Source: Verrucomicrobiaceae bacterium (lineage in GTDB: Bacteria > Verrucomicrobiota > Verrucomicrobiia > Verrucomicrobiales > Verrucomicrobiaceae). From it: a stretch of 36,667 nt of DNA. This document shows, piece after piece, positions 16,823-25,840 of this stretch (the first letter of the stretch is position 1; every line of letters begins with the position of its first letter). Both the position numbers and the translations under genes were made by a program. Below the pieces are notes generated by a model. It did no database searches and was not told where the DNA came from. It worked only from the letters and a program-made list of their open reading frames with translations. The stretch lies in assembly GCA_027484445.1 (NCBI GenBank), contig JAIXSY010000035.1:1-36667 (forward strand). Direction: 5' to 3'.

Positions 16823-18340
16823 TTACTTGTCTTCCAGCGCCACCACGTTCGCATAAGCAGCCTGCACGCGGTCTTTGCCAATCCGCTCGACAATCGCTGT
16901 CCACTCGGCGGCAACGCCGTCCAGCGCCTCCTGCGCGGTCGCTTCGCCCGCCTGGGCGCGGGCCACGCCGGCGGCAAGCGACGACATGAACTCGCCCACC
17001 CCCGGCACACGCAAGTCGAACACCTGGTTCTGGGCTGTATCGACCGATTTCAGCGTATCTGCATAAGTCGTCGCCACATTCGCATCCCAGCCCATCTCAG
17101 TCTGGTAGAAGGCGGCGTCAAAGTGCTCGGCGCGGTAGGGATTCACGCCGAAGCGACCGATCTGCAGGTCGGCCAGTGTATTGGCCTCGTTCGAGAAGAA
17201 GCAAAGATAGTCGAACGCCATGTCCTGGTTCGGGCTGGCGGAAGCGACGGCCGAGGACCAGCCCCAGGTGACGTAAGACACCTGGTTTGGTGTCTCGAAT
17301 GTATCCCAGGCGTTGGTGGTGCGGTTCCAGACCTCTTTCGCGCCAGGCAGCGGGGCCGCTGCAACCTTGTTGCGGATCGGGCTGTCGGGCTGCATCGCCT
17401 GAACAAAGGCATCATCCCAGGAATAGGACATCAGAGTCTGCCCGCCGCCGAACGAGAAAATCTCGTCGCCAAGGCCAAACGACGTGCCGCCCGGGGGCAT
17501 CGACGCTTGTGCTGCGACGAACAATTCCAACCCGCGCACCCAGCCGGGGCTGTTGACGAGGGGCGTCATTGTTTCAAGATCGAAGAAGAACCCGCCTTTG
17601 ACATCGGGGTGCTTGGCATAGGGCGCCACGCGGCTGATGAAGGCTGAGAACATCAAGTCGTCGCGCTTGGTCACTTCCGCCGTGCCGAAGTTCGGCGCGC
17701 CATCACCGTCGAAGTCGAAATTGTTGAAGACCGCCGCGACCTCGTTGTACTCTTCCCACGTCGCAGGCACGGTTAGGTCGCGGCCGGTCGCTTCCTTGAA
17801 TTTCGCCTGCATCTCGGGATTCGAGAAAACGTCCGAGCGGTATTTCAAGTAGTGCCGGTCGCCGTCCATGGTGTACTGCACCATCTTGCCGCCGACCGTT
17901 GCGATGCCGCGATATGTTTCGGTCACCGACTTCATGCCCGACGTTTCCTGATAGGCGGCAGGCACTTCGGCGAAGAAAGGGTTGAAGTCGCCGAGCCAGA
18001 GCGATGCATAAAACAGCACGTCATAAGCCTGCTGCTGGGTCTGGAACGGGATCATGATGCGCTGGAACAGATCACCAAACGGCACGTGAACCACATTCAC
18101 TGTGGCCCCGGTCAGTTCCTGAAACTGGGTGGCATGCAGCGCCGTCGGCTCGCCGATGACCGGGATGGCGTGAGTGATGATGTTGAGCGTGCGGCCAGTA
18201 TAGTCCTTGGCGTCGATCGCCTCGAACGAACAGGCGCCGGGCACATCGGCCTTGATGCCGTATTTCGTGTAGTCTTGGGCATTGACGGCGCCTGCAGTCA
18301 GGGCCGTGGTGGCAAGTGCAACGCGAAGCGTGCGATTCAT
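16823..18340 (-). CDS. Periplasmic binding protein of the ABC importer
   Basis: A 505-residue solute-binding protein. It has a Sec signal peptide (residues 1-22, cleavage after VNAQ). The mature part is a family-1 (carbohydrate/polyol) binding protein: LTGATVNVVHVPFGDLFQRIMI early, then aromatic-rich LFYASLWLGDFNPFF and SYVTWGWSSAV. It is shorter than the GlpV binding proteins I know but shares the operon type. No lipobox Cys, so it should be soluble in the periplasm. GGGAGAGAGAG precedes the ATG. It starts 28 bases after the dehydrogenase gene, so both are on one transcript. Substrate is inferred to be a small polyol or alcohol. Confidence 0.87.
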   Translation of the reverse strand: MNRTLRVALATTALTAGAVNAQDYTKYGIKADVPGACSFEAIDAKDYTGRTLNIITHAIPVIGEPTALHATQFQELTGATVNVVHVPFGDLFQRIMIPFQTQQQAYDVLFYASLWLGDFNPFFAEVPAAYQETSGMKSVTETYRGIATVGGKMVQYTMDGDRHYLKYRSDVFSNPEMQAKFKEATGRDLTVPATWEEYNEVAAVFNNFDFDGDGAPNFGTAEVTKRDDLMFSAFISRVAPYAKHPDVKGGFFFDLETMTPLVNSPGWVRGLELFVAAQASMPPGGTSFGLGDEIFSFGGGQTLMSYSWDDAFVQAMQPDSPIRNKVAAAPLPGAKEVWNRTTNAWDTFETPNQVSYVTWGWSSAVASASPNQDMAFDYLCFFSNEANTLADLQIGRFGVNPYRAEHFDAAFYQTEMGWDANVATTYADTLKSVDTAQNQVFDLRVPGVGEFMSSLAAGVARAQAGEATAQEALDGVAAEWTAIVERIGKDRVQAAYANVVALEDK

Positions 18341-18368
18341 TCTCTCTCTCCCTTGTGAGTTCAGCGTG

Positions 18369-19421
18369 TTACGGGATTAGGACAGCCCGTCCCTTGATCT
18401 TGCCGTGATGCAGGTCTTGCAGCGCCTGATTGGCATCTTTCAGCGCATAGTGCTTGGTCGCCAGTTCCACGAGGCCGCGGTCCGCCAGTGCCATCAGCTC
18501 GTTCAGTTCTGCCCAGGTGCCGACGAGATTGCCGATGATGTTGCGCTCGGTGATGATCAAATCGACGGTCGGGATCTGGATATCCTCGCCGTAGCCTACG
18601 ATGTAATAGCTGCCCATCGGGCGGGTCATGTCGAGCCCCTTCTTCGTGGTGCCCCGTTCGCCTACGAAATCCAGAACTGCCTCGGCGCCCTTGCCGCCCG
18701 TCAGCGCCTTCACGGCCTCGACCTCGCCACCGTCCGCCTTGATCAGGTGGTCTGCACCGCCATGACCTGCAAGTTCCAGCGAGATGTCGGACTTATCGAC
18801 TACGATGATTGTTGCCGCGCACATGGCGCGCAGCACCTGTACACCGATATGTCCCAGGCCCCCCGCACCGATGACCACGACCGACTGGTCAGGCAGCAGC
18901 GTCTGCGCTGCCTTTTTTGCAGCGCGGTAGGCGGTCAAGCCCGCATCGGAATAGGGTGCCACGTCCTTCGGAGCGAGTGTCTTCGGCAAGGCGACCAAAT
19001 TGCGCGCGGTGGTCGCCAAATACTCAGCATAGCCGCCGTTGCTATCAAGACCGGGGAAGGTGCCGTCGCCGTGCATGTCATGGCCGCGACGGCAGGCAAG
19101 GCAGGTGCCGCCAGTGATCTTGGGGTGCACGATGACCGGGTCGCCGATCTTGAACCCTTCGACTTCGGGGCCGATCTCCTCGATCCACCCAGCGTTTTCA
19201 TGGCCCATGATCAGCGGCAGCAGGGCATTGCCGTTCGGGTCCATGTGGGGCCGCCAGATGCCTTCGATGATGTGCAGGTCGGTGCGGCAGACGCCTGCGC
19301 CGCCGATGCGGACAACCACATCTTGCGATTTGATGATCTTCGGATCGGCGACGGTTTCATCATGCACCCAATGGGGCGCGGTCAGTGCAGGGTCGTAGGT
19401 GCGCAGCACTTGAGCTTTCAT
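18369..19421 (-). CDS. Zinc-dependent NAD(P) alcohol dehydrogenase (MDR family)
   Basis: A 350-residue medium-chain dehydrogenase, first gene of the transport operon. Catalytic zinc ligands are C45 in GVCRTDLH and H74-E75 in MGHENAGWI; the coenzyme motif is VVVIGAGGLGHIGVQVL. The lobe that holds a structural zinc keeps only two cysteines (GTCLACRRGHD), so that zinc is probably absent. The reaction is oxidation of an alcohol to an aldehyde or ketone with NAD(P). Its place at the head of an importer operon suggests it acts on the imported compound. A -24/-12-like promoter lies 67-81 bases upstream of its ATG. Confidence 0.9.
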   Translation of the reverse strand: MKAQVLRTYDPALTAPHWVHDETVADPKIIKSQDVVVRIGGAGVCRTDLHIIEGIWRPHMDPNGNALLPLIMGHENAGWIEEIGPEVEGFKIGDPVIVHPKITGGTCLACRRGHDMHGDGTFPGLDSNGGYAEYLATTARNLVALPKTLAPKDVAPYSDAGLTAYRAAKKAAQTLLPDQSVVVIGAGGLGHIGVQVLRAMCAATIIVVDKSDISLELAGHGGADHLIKADGGEVEAVKALTGGKGAEAVLDFVGERGTTKKGLDMTRPMGSYYIVGYGEDIQIPTVDLIITERNIIGNLVGTWAELNELMALADRGLVELATKHYALKDANQALQDLHHGKIKGRAVLIP

Positions 19422-19487
19422 GGCGGGTTTCCTTGATGGTTCTGGGCGTCAATCGGACTTGCCTTTGCGAGCATCACAGCCGCAAAG

Positions 19488-19502
19488 GCAAAGACGCGTC
19501 CA
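19488..19502 (-). promoter_or_regulatory. Candidate sigma-54 (-24/-12) promoter of the adh-transport operon
   Basis: Read on the minus strand, TGGACGCGTCTTTGC has TGG at -24 and TTGC at -12 with the required 12-base step between GG and GC. Start of transcription would fall about 55 bases before the dehydrogenase ATG. The divergent AcoR-like AAA+ gene makes a sigma-54 promoter expected here. The regulator lacks the GAFTGA loop, however, so this promoter may be used in some other way or be a chance match. Confidence 0.5.
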
Positions 19503-19597
19503 TCCCTTTCGCAGAGCGTCCAATGGATGAACATCGTCGCCAAAAGCTGTTCAAAATTTGCACGGACTAAGTATCCGCACAAAGCAAGTGAGGCTTC

Positions 19598-19610
19598 CAG
19601 AGAACCTCTG
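19598..19610. promoter_or_regulatory. Inverted repeat, possible activator site
   Basis: CAGAG-AAC-CTCTG is a perfect 5-3-5 inverted repeat about 100 bases upstream of the -24/-12 element, the normal distance for an enhancer-type activator site. The divergent AcoR-like protein with its Fis-type helix-turn-helix is the obvious candidate to bind it. Short repeats of this size can arise by chance. Confidence 0.3.
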
Positions 19611-19714
19611 TTCAGATTCTGGACAGGCAGGGAGCGAATCGGCCAACGGCATTGACGTGAACGCTCAAACGCATAGGCTGGATGACTGCACGGACCTGGG
19701 GAGGAGCCGAGGCG

Positions 19715-21589
19715 ATGGATCATACGCATTCTGGGCTTTCACGCGCACGACGCGCGTTAGAGGGATCAGGACGGTTTCCGGGAGGCGCGCTTCCTGGCGA
19801 CATTTCAGACAGTTGGACACGCAGTCTATCGCATGGCATCGACCCGCTAGCCCGGCCCGAGGGTTTTGTCCAAACGGCAAGAGCCCTAGCCGACGTGCGA
19901 AGTCAGCACGCAGATCTTATCCGATTTGCCCGTCCCGAACTGGAAGTCTTGTATGACCAAATCGCCGGATCGAACTTCATGATCGCACTTGGCGCACCAG
20001 ATGGCGTCGTGCTTGATACCCTCACTGATACCCAGTTTGGAGACAGCGACGCCGGGCGTGCGGTAATTCCAGGATCGGTCTGGACGGAAGAGGCACGCGG
20101 TACCAATGCGTTGGGGCTGTGTATTGCGACCGGCCGCCCGGCCCAGGTCTATGGCGGCGAACATTTTCTGCGGGCGCATCAGGATGTGTCCTGCATCTCT
20201 GCCCCGATCTTCGACGGACGCGGCAAGCTGGCTGGGGTGCTTGACGCGTCGTCCGGCTCAACCGTGCGCCAGCAGCACACCGCAGCTCTGGTGCAAATGT
20301 CCGCCAGCAACATTGAGAACAGCCTCATCCGCTCGGGCCATGACCGCCGAATTGTCGTCGTTTTTCACCCGCGGCCCGAGTATCTGTCCACCCTGTCGGT
20401 TGGCATGCTTGTGCTGGATGATGATTTCCGCATCCATGCAGTGAACCGCAAGGGCCTCCATTTCCTGACCGGATTTGGCTCCCTGATTGGCACGGATTTC
20501 GCACAAGTGTTCGACACCGACTTCGCGACGCTGATCCGGCGGCTCCTGACAGGAGAGACCTTGCGAGTGCGCGACCGAATGGGTTCGGCAGTGTCGATGC
20601 GCTGCGTGGCGAACCGGGCAACGTTCGCGATGGCCGGTCGCGGCGCGACTGTCCATTCCAGCGTAGTGGCACCGTCGCCGAACCTGTTTCGCGACATTGT
20701 GATCGAAGACCCTAGCCTACGTCGTGCGCTCGCCACCTTGCCCGCAGCCGCTCAGCGAGGTGCGGTCATCACCATAATTGGAGAAACCGGAACCGGAAAG
20801 GAAGTCACAGCGCGCCTAGCACATGCGGCGGCGGCACGAAGCGGCGATTTTGTGGCCGTCGATCCGCGCAGCCTGTCCGGTGACGTCGAGGCTTCGATCT
20901 TTGGACAATCCGATGCAGAGCCCGGTCTGTTGGCCCGCGCCGATCGCGGCACCCTCTATTTTGACGAAGTGACGGCTTTGCCGCCGGTAGTACAGGCCGC
21001 CCTCATCAGGGTGCTCGATGTAGGCGAATATCGCCGCGTCGGCGAAAGTCAGGTCCGGAGTATAGACGCCTTGATAGTGGTCTCTTCAAGCCGCACGCTT
21101 GAAAAAGCCGTAGAAGAGGGGAAGTTGCGGGCGGACCTGCGGTTTCGGCTGGAGGGCTATCTTCTGATCTTGCCGCCGCTGCGTGAGCGCTCTGATTTCA
21201 CCGCTCTTGTCCTCCGTCTGCTTGCGACGCAGGACCGAAGGTTGCAGATCACGCCGTCCGCCTTGGGGCGGCTTGCCGCACATGACTGGCCGGGCAATAT
21301 CCACGAACTGCGGGGGGTGCTTGAACGGGCAGAAGCCCGCTGTTTGGGGGAAAGCATCGGTATCGACGATATTGATGGCCTGCCCGATAGCCGCCCCTTG
21401 CTCGCACCCGTATGCCCTGCTTGCGAGGGCAGCGTCTGGAAAGAGCAACAGTGTCGAAGCATCCGTAGCCTCGTTAACACCCATGGCGGCAGCATCAGCA
21501 AGGTGGCAAGGCAGTTGGGTGTCAGCCGGACGACGGTCTATAAGCATCTTGAGGAACGGCCCTTTCTACTCGGAAGTTCAAGAGGATGA
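19715..21589 (+). CDS. AcoR-like AAA+ regulator without a GAFTGA loop
   Basis: A 624-residue regulator of the AcoR type: a GAF-like sensor (about residues 60-205, including RAVIPGSVWTEEARGTNALG), a PAS-like segment (220-310), an AAA+ domain (about 330-560) and a Fis-type helix-turn-helix at the C-terminus (ISKVARQLGVSRTTVYKHL). Walker A is GETGTGKE and Walker B is GTLYFDE. Between them the text runs IFGQSDAEPGLLARADRG, so the GAFTGA loop that contacts sigma-54 is missing. GGGGAGGAG supports the start at 19715, not 19682. It is divergent from the dehydrogenase-transporter operon and probably controls it in response to an alcohol or aldehyde. Confidence 0.88.
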   Translation: MDHTHSGLSRARRALEGSGRFPGGALPGDISDSWTRSLSHGIDPLARPEGFVQTARALADVRSQHADLIRFARPELEVLYDQIAGSNFMIALGAPDGVVLDTLTDTQFGDSDAGRAVIPGSVWTEEARGTNALGLCIATGRPAQVYGGEHFLRAHQDVSCISAPIFDGRGKLAGVLDASSGSTVRQQHTAALVQMSASNIENSLIRSGHDRRIVVVFHPRPEYLSTLSVGMLVLDDDFRIHAVNRKGLHFLTGFGSLIGTDFAQVFDTDFATLIRRLLTGETLRVRDRMGSAVSMRCVANRATFAMAGRGATVHSSVVAPSPNLFRDIVIEDPSLRRALATLPAAAQRGAVITIIGETGTGKEVTARLAHAAAARSGDFVAVDPRSLSGDVEASIFGQSDAEPGLLARADRGTLYFDEVTALPPVVQAALIRVLDVGEYRRVGESQVRSIDALIVVSSSRTLEKAVEEGKLRADLRFRLEGYLLILPPLRERSDFTALVLRLLATQDRRLQITPSALGRLAAHDWPGNIHELRGVLERAEARCLGESIGIDDIDGLPDSRPLLAPVCPACEGSVWKEQQCRSIRSLVNTHGGSISKVARQLGVSRTTVYKHLEERPFLLGSSRG

Positions 21590-21744
21590 CGCCGTCTTTG
21601 GTTCATATCCCGGCCAGCGGTCCAGATCGCAATGTGGGGTCTTCATCTTGATGCTGCCTCGGCTCAACGTCATGCCGTCAGACTGGACCAGAAGCGAAAC
21701 GAAAGGGCAACACGCGGCATGGTGATCGGCAAAAACTGCGTCCG
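21578..21744 (-). pseudogene. Relic of a second bactofilin gene: 5' end and leader (repeat copy B)
   Basis: On the minus strand an ATG at 21646 begins MKTPHCDLDRWPGYEP and the frame stops after 22 codons at 21578. The first 12 residues match the bactofilin at 855-1217 (MKLPHGDLDCWP) at 9 positions, and about 100 bases upstream of both starts are also alike (1185-1316 against 21614-21744). No beta-helix repeats follow, so the gene body is gone. It overlaps the end of the AcoR-like gene by 12 bases. The rest of the gap up to 21925 shows no gene. Confidence 0.6.
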
Positions 21745-21925
21745 GGCCGGCTTATAGCGCGATGACGCAAAATGTTTGTTATGTAAGTATTTACAACACT
21801 GTGGGCGGAAAGCGACGTTCAGTAAGTAAGCCCTGACCCCCGATGAGAGTTCCGCGCGCCGGGCGATTGCTCAACCCGCGTCGAAAGGCGTAAAACAACA
21901 ACTGGCTCCGGTCGCAGCTGGATAA

Positions 21926-24233
21926 AAGTTCAGTGGCAGGTCACCCCTAGGGGCAGACTGGATCATCGCTGTCGACCCTGACGAAAGGTTCGAAGACAAT
22001 CTTTCGATCGAAATGCCCCGCATGGTTGCGCGTGGCGAGGGCAACCTCTGGATGTTCACAGTACGTGAAATGTTCGAGCCGACGCGCTATCGGACTGACG
22101 GCGTCTGGGGAGGGAAATCGCACATGCGACTTTTCCCGATGAGCGCCGTGAAGGGCGACCTCACGGTCGCGCTGCATGGCCGTTGGATCGGTGACACCAC
22201 CGGCTATGTCATGAGGGAGTCCCGTATCAACCTGTACCATCTGAGAATGGCCACCAAGGCGCGTCGCAGCCTTCGGCGCGACCTTTACGCTGCGGCCGAT
22301 CCGAGGCGCACATTTCAGAAGATCGGGTATGATTACTTAGATGACGAACGCGGAATGCTGCTCGAACAGATCCCTGCTTCTCGAACGTTCAATCCGCCAT
22401 TTGTCGAGGACGGCGGGTTGTGGTCGCCGGAACCCGAAAAGGTCGGCGCGATTGTTTCGGACCAGTTTGAGCATCGATTGCACTTCGTTGCGCAATCCAT
22501 CGCACGGCAGGGACACGAAGCCGCCTTCCATGTTCTACGCGACCTTGCCGCCGCAAGCCCGCAGGACCAGGACCTCCCCCTGCTGGCTGCAACCTATGCG
22601 TTGACTGCTGGCCGGGCTGCCCAAGCCCATGCGCTTTCGACGACCGTTCTTGCAGATCGACCGGAGTGCCTCGCTGCGCGGGTTCTTGCGGCGCGGTCCT
22701 TGCACATGCTTGGACGTGGCGAGGACGGACTCTCAACGACCGCGGGTTTGCCGTACAACAGTTTGTATTGCCAGCATATTCTGGCTGGTTTGGTGACCGG
22801 GTCAGATGATTTTACGAGCGACTCCGCAATCTGGCGTCGGTGGATCAAGGGGGGCGGGCGCTGCGAGGAAGGCCACGGAGTAAAGTCGTCCGACCTTGCT
22901 GTCGTGGTCATTGGCTTTCGCGCGCAGGACACCCTGGCCGCCGCAGTTGCCTCGGTTATCGAACAGAGCGAACCAGCCGAGATCGTTGTCGTGAATACCG
23001 GGGGGGGGGAACGTCCACAAGATGCTGGCTTCCTACCTTCATTGCATCCGACTGATCGCCATAGACGAACCGCTTTTCGTCGGTGCGGCCCGCAATATCG
23101 GCATCGATGCATCGCGCGCGCCTTTCGTCTCCTTCCTCGCTGGTGATTGTCTGGCAGAAGCCGACTGGACCGCAGGACGGCTGAAGCGTCACCGGGACGG
23201 GGCACGGATGGTTGCAACCCCAGTTCTTCCGCAACGGAACGCCAGCCTTGTCGCCGAGGCCGCCAATCGGCTGTTGTATTGGGGGCGACGGCCCGAAACC
23301 CACTTGGCTTATGTCGCGCCTTTTGGACGCTCCTACGATCGTCGCCTGTTCGACATCGTCGGACACTTTCCGCCCGGATTGCGGGTCAACGAAGACGAGC
23401 GCCTCAACCGTCTGGCAGACCAGATAGCACCTTGCGAATGGGCTCCCGAGGTTGTGACCAGGCACCGTGATCCCCAAGCGCTGATTCAGCTGCTTCTGGC
23501 CCAGATCCGGCGCGGTGAGAACCGGGCCGACCACCCGCCATTCCGATCCATGGCCACGGGCACCGACAGAAAGCGTCGATTGGCCGAAGAGATGCGCAGC
23601 CGCCGAGTGGCAAGCCGGAGAATGCTGTGGTCCGATCAGTCAATACCCGGCTGGCGGCGCTTGTGTTTGGCAGCGGTGCAATGGCTGGCGAACCGCGCGG
23701 ATGCAATCGGCGTCGCACGGGGACTGGCACGAATTGAGGAGGCGGAGCGTCTGGGCGCGGATAAAGAAAATCAGGATCAGCTAGCGCGGTCCTCAGCGCT
23801 TGATCCGCAGGATTGGCGCAAAGCCTTGGCTCACGGGGTAGGACTCGCGAAGATCGACCCGGACGCCGCCTCTGCCCAGTTCCGTCGCGGACTGGCACTG
23901 GCACCGGGTGAGGCCGCTTTGCTGTACGCCCTCGTGCGCTGCCTCGAACAGAAGGGCGAACCAAGCTTGGCATTGCAGGAAGCCGAACGTGCAGTGATCG
24001 CGGCGCCGCTGTCCCGTCGAAGCTGGGAAATAGCGGCCGAGATGGCCCTGCGTGCAGGCCAAACTGATCTGGCGTGTGCCTTTGCCCTGCAGGCCCTTGC
24101 CCTTGCACCCCAGGACCCATCGGCGCACCGGCGCATGGCAACCTGCCATCATGCAAATGGTGAGCCGATACCTGCCATGTTCCGCAATCATGCGGCGCAA
24201 AGGGTGGAAGGGAAACCGGTCCGGTCCCAGTAG
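21926..24233 (+). pseudogene. Truncated, frameshifted family 2 glycosyltransferase with TPR-like regions
   Basis: The open frame enters after a stop at 21923 with no start codon, inside a glycosyltransferase: ADWIIAVDPDERFEDNL is the DXD-containing strand of a GT-A fold, so the front is missing. After a TPR-like helical stretch a second GT2 domain begins (DLAVVVIGFRAQDTLAAAV, PAEIVVVNTGGG). At ten G bases (23000-23009) the frame shifts; taking nine gives NVHKML and continues with AARNIGIDASRAPFVSFLAGD to the stop at 24233, followed by another TPR-like end. The domains fit polysaccharide or protein glycosylation. The 5' loss makes the gene inactive as read, unless a start outside the usual codons is used. 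The single-base shift could be phase variation or a sequencing slip. Confidence 0.75.
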
Positions 24234-24434
24234 GGATCCTTCTTCGGAGTCGTACGTTGCAAATCAGCCCACTCGAGCGTTAGCCGTGGCGAAATACCGT
24301 CACCCTGAGTACGCCGCTCCCACCTTGCCAGGCGGTGGCCGGAAACCGCGTTGGCTCGTTGACGCGCTTTCAGCAGGTAAAACCGCTGGGGATATAGCGA
24401 TCAGCCGAAAGACAAGAGGAGGAGGCAACTGGCG

Positions 24435-24468
24435 GCCGGACCGGAACAACCTCCGGTCCGGCTTTTTT
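24435..24468 (+). terminator. Strong Rho-independent terminator
   Basis: GCCGGACCGGA and TCCGGTCCGGC form a perfect 11-pair stem around ACAACC, followed directly by six T bases on the plus strand. This is the clearest intrinsic terminator in the window. It ends 200 bases of plus-strand DNA (24234-24434) with no gene, including an AGGAGGAGG ribosome-like site at about 24417-24425 that has no start codon after it. It may have ended the glycosyltransferase transcript or a lost gene. The stem also lies just past the stop of the convergent SMP-30-like gene. Confidence 0.85.
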
Positions 24469-24472
24469 CGGT

Positions 24473-25750
24473 TCACTTCGCGGCGAATGGTTGCAGGGCG
24501 ACCAAAGCCCCGCGGGTGGTCGGACCGCCGGTGAAGGCCCCGCCATCCGTTGCGACATAGAGCGTGTCCCGGTCCGCGTCCGTGGTGCCAAAGACCGCGT
24601 CGACAGCACCAGTCACCCCATCACCGGCATCGGCAACAACCGTCCGCGTTCCATCGGGCGCCACTCGGACGACCGTATTGTAGGGATGTGTCGTAACAAA
24701 CAGCGACCCATCCTTGCCGATGGCGAAATCGTCACCGGGAATGCCCGTGGCCACCACTTCAGGGGCGCTGAAGTCACCCGTGTCAGTCATGCGAAACCGC
24801 AATATGGATGTGGCATCCGATACCGTCACGATCATGTCACGCCCTTGGAACTGGATTCCGTTCGCGCCAGGGGCAAGCGCCACGAAACGGCGGGCGAGCA
24901 AGGCGGGGTCCTTGGTCGCAATCTCGGACTTGCCGCTGGCCGGATCGATGCGCCAGATCAAGCCGAGGTTGCTGTCGGCAGAATAAAGCATGCCCTCGGG
25001 TCCGAAGGCGAGGCCATTTGGCCAGGCCCCACGCGGCAGCGAGGTCAGGAGGCTGTTCGTTCCATCCGGCAGGATACGCCAGATCCCCGACGTTGCTCCA
25101 TTGCTGGTCACGTACAGAGTTCCATCAAGGGCCACCGCAACCACGCCTGCGGTGGATCCGACCGGCGTTGTGAAGAGGACCGTCTCGCTCCCGTCCGGGC
25201 GGCGCGCGATCACCTCACCCTGTGCGGAATGATAGTAATCGGCGCGCGCAAAATCGAGATCGCGATTGGCGGAAAGATACAGTGTACCATCCGACCCGGC
25301 CCGCACACTTTCAAGCCACACGCCCTCATCATAGGTCTTCACCACCGTTACGGGAACCGGTGCATAAGACAGGGTATCGGCTTTTGGCAGTAGGATGACC
25401 TTCAATCCAAGGGGTTGTGCTATCCCGGCGAAGAAGGACCCGACCAGCAAGAGGGCCGGAATCAGCCAGAACCTGCGCATCGGACCGGACAGGACAAGGA
25501 TCAGCAGGACGATGGCCAGAAGGGCCGTCACGCTGGACGCGAAGAAATTCAGGAACGGGACCGCAGCACCAGCCATCAGGGCGGCGCCCGCCGTCGCGGC
25601 CATCAATGAGATGGCAAGGCGGGGCCATAGGCCCGAGGGGAGACTGTTCGGCAGAGCACCTGCAATCCGAGGCCTAAACGCGATGGTGGCAGCGAGACTT
25701 AGACAGGTAAGGCCCAAAACGGCGGGCAGGACGGTGCTGATGGAAGTCAT
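24473..25750 (-). CDS. Membrane-anchored SMP-30/NHL-like beta-propeller protein
   Basis: A 425-residue protein. The first 120 residues contain four hydrophobic segments (about 5-24, 44-68, 72-88 and 92-112). The rest is a repeated blade pattern typical of SMP-30/gluconolactonase-like propellers: LESVRAGSDGTLYLSANRDL, GVVAVALDGTLYVTSN, NGLAFGPEGMLYSADS, DFAIGKDGSLFVTTHP, with Asp and Asn at blade turns. Family members include lactonases and binding propellers; the metal ligands cannot be assigned with confidence. Four membrane segments before a propeller is an unusual fusion. GGAG precedes the ATG, and the MarR-type gene upstream is probably its regulator and operon partner. Confidence 0.75.
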   Translation of the reverse strand: MTSISTVLPAVLGLTCLSLAATIAFRPRIAGALPNSLPSGLWPRLAISLMAATAGAALMAGAAVPFLNFFASSVTALLAIVLLILVLSGPMRRFWLIPALLLVGSFFAGIAQPLGLKVILLPKADTLSYAPVPVTVVKTYDEGVWLESVRAGSDGTLYLSANRDLDFARADYYHSAQGEVIARRPDGSETVLFTTPVGSTAGVVAVALDGTLYVTSNGATSGIWRILPDGTNSLLTSLPRGAWPNGLAFGPEGMLYSADSNLGLIWRIDPASGKSEIATKDPALLARRFVALAPGANGIQFQGRDMIVTVSDATSILRFRMTDTGDFSAPEVVATGIPGDDFAIGKDGSLFVTTHPYNTVVRVAPDGTRTVVADAGDGVTGAVDAVFGTTDADRDTLYVATDGGAFTGGPTTRGALVALQPFAAK

Positions 25751-25769
25751 GGGAAGTCTCCACGAAGTT

Positions 25770-25821
25770 ATGGTAGGAAGCTACCATCAAACATAGGGGG
25801 CTACCGATAACAATAGTAGCC
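25770..25821. promoter_or_regulatory. Paired inverted repeats, likely MarR operators
   Basis: ATGGTAG-GAAG-CTACCAT (25770-25787) is a perfect seven-pair inverted repeat, and GGCTAC/GTAGCC (25799-25804 and 25816-25821) is a second one. The word CTACC occurs three times, twice as CTACCGAT. They fill the 90-base gap between the MarR-type gene and the propeller gene and overlap where that gene's promoter should be. MarR dimers bind such sites, so repression of the propeller gene by its neighbour is likely. Confidence 0.6.
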
Positions 25822-25840
25822 TACCGATTTTTTCGAATAA

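Noticed and set aside
18405..19436. 343-codon plus-strand frame
   Set aside because: Exact antisense of the alcohol dehydrogenase; no ribosome site or motif.
24240..24430. Possible riboswitch before the terminator
   Set aside because: I could not match it to any known aptamer core and no gene follows on that strand.
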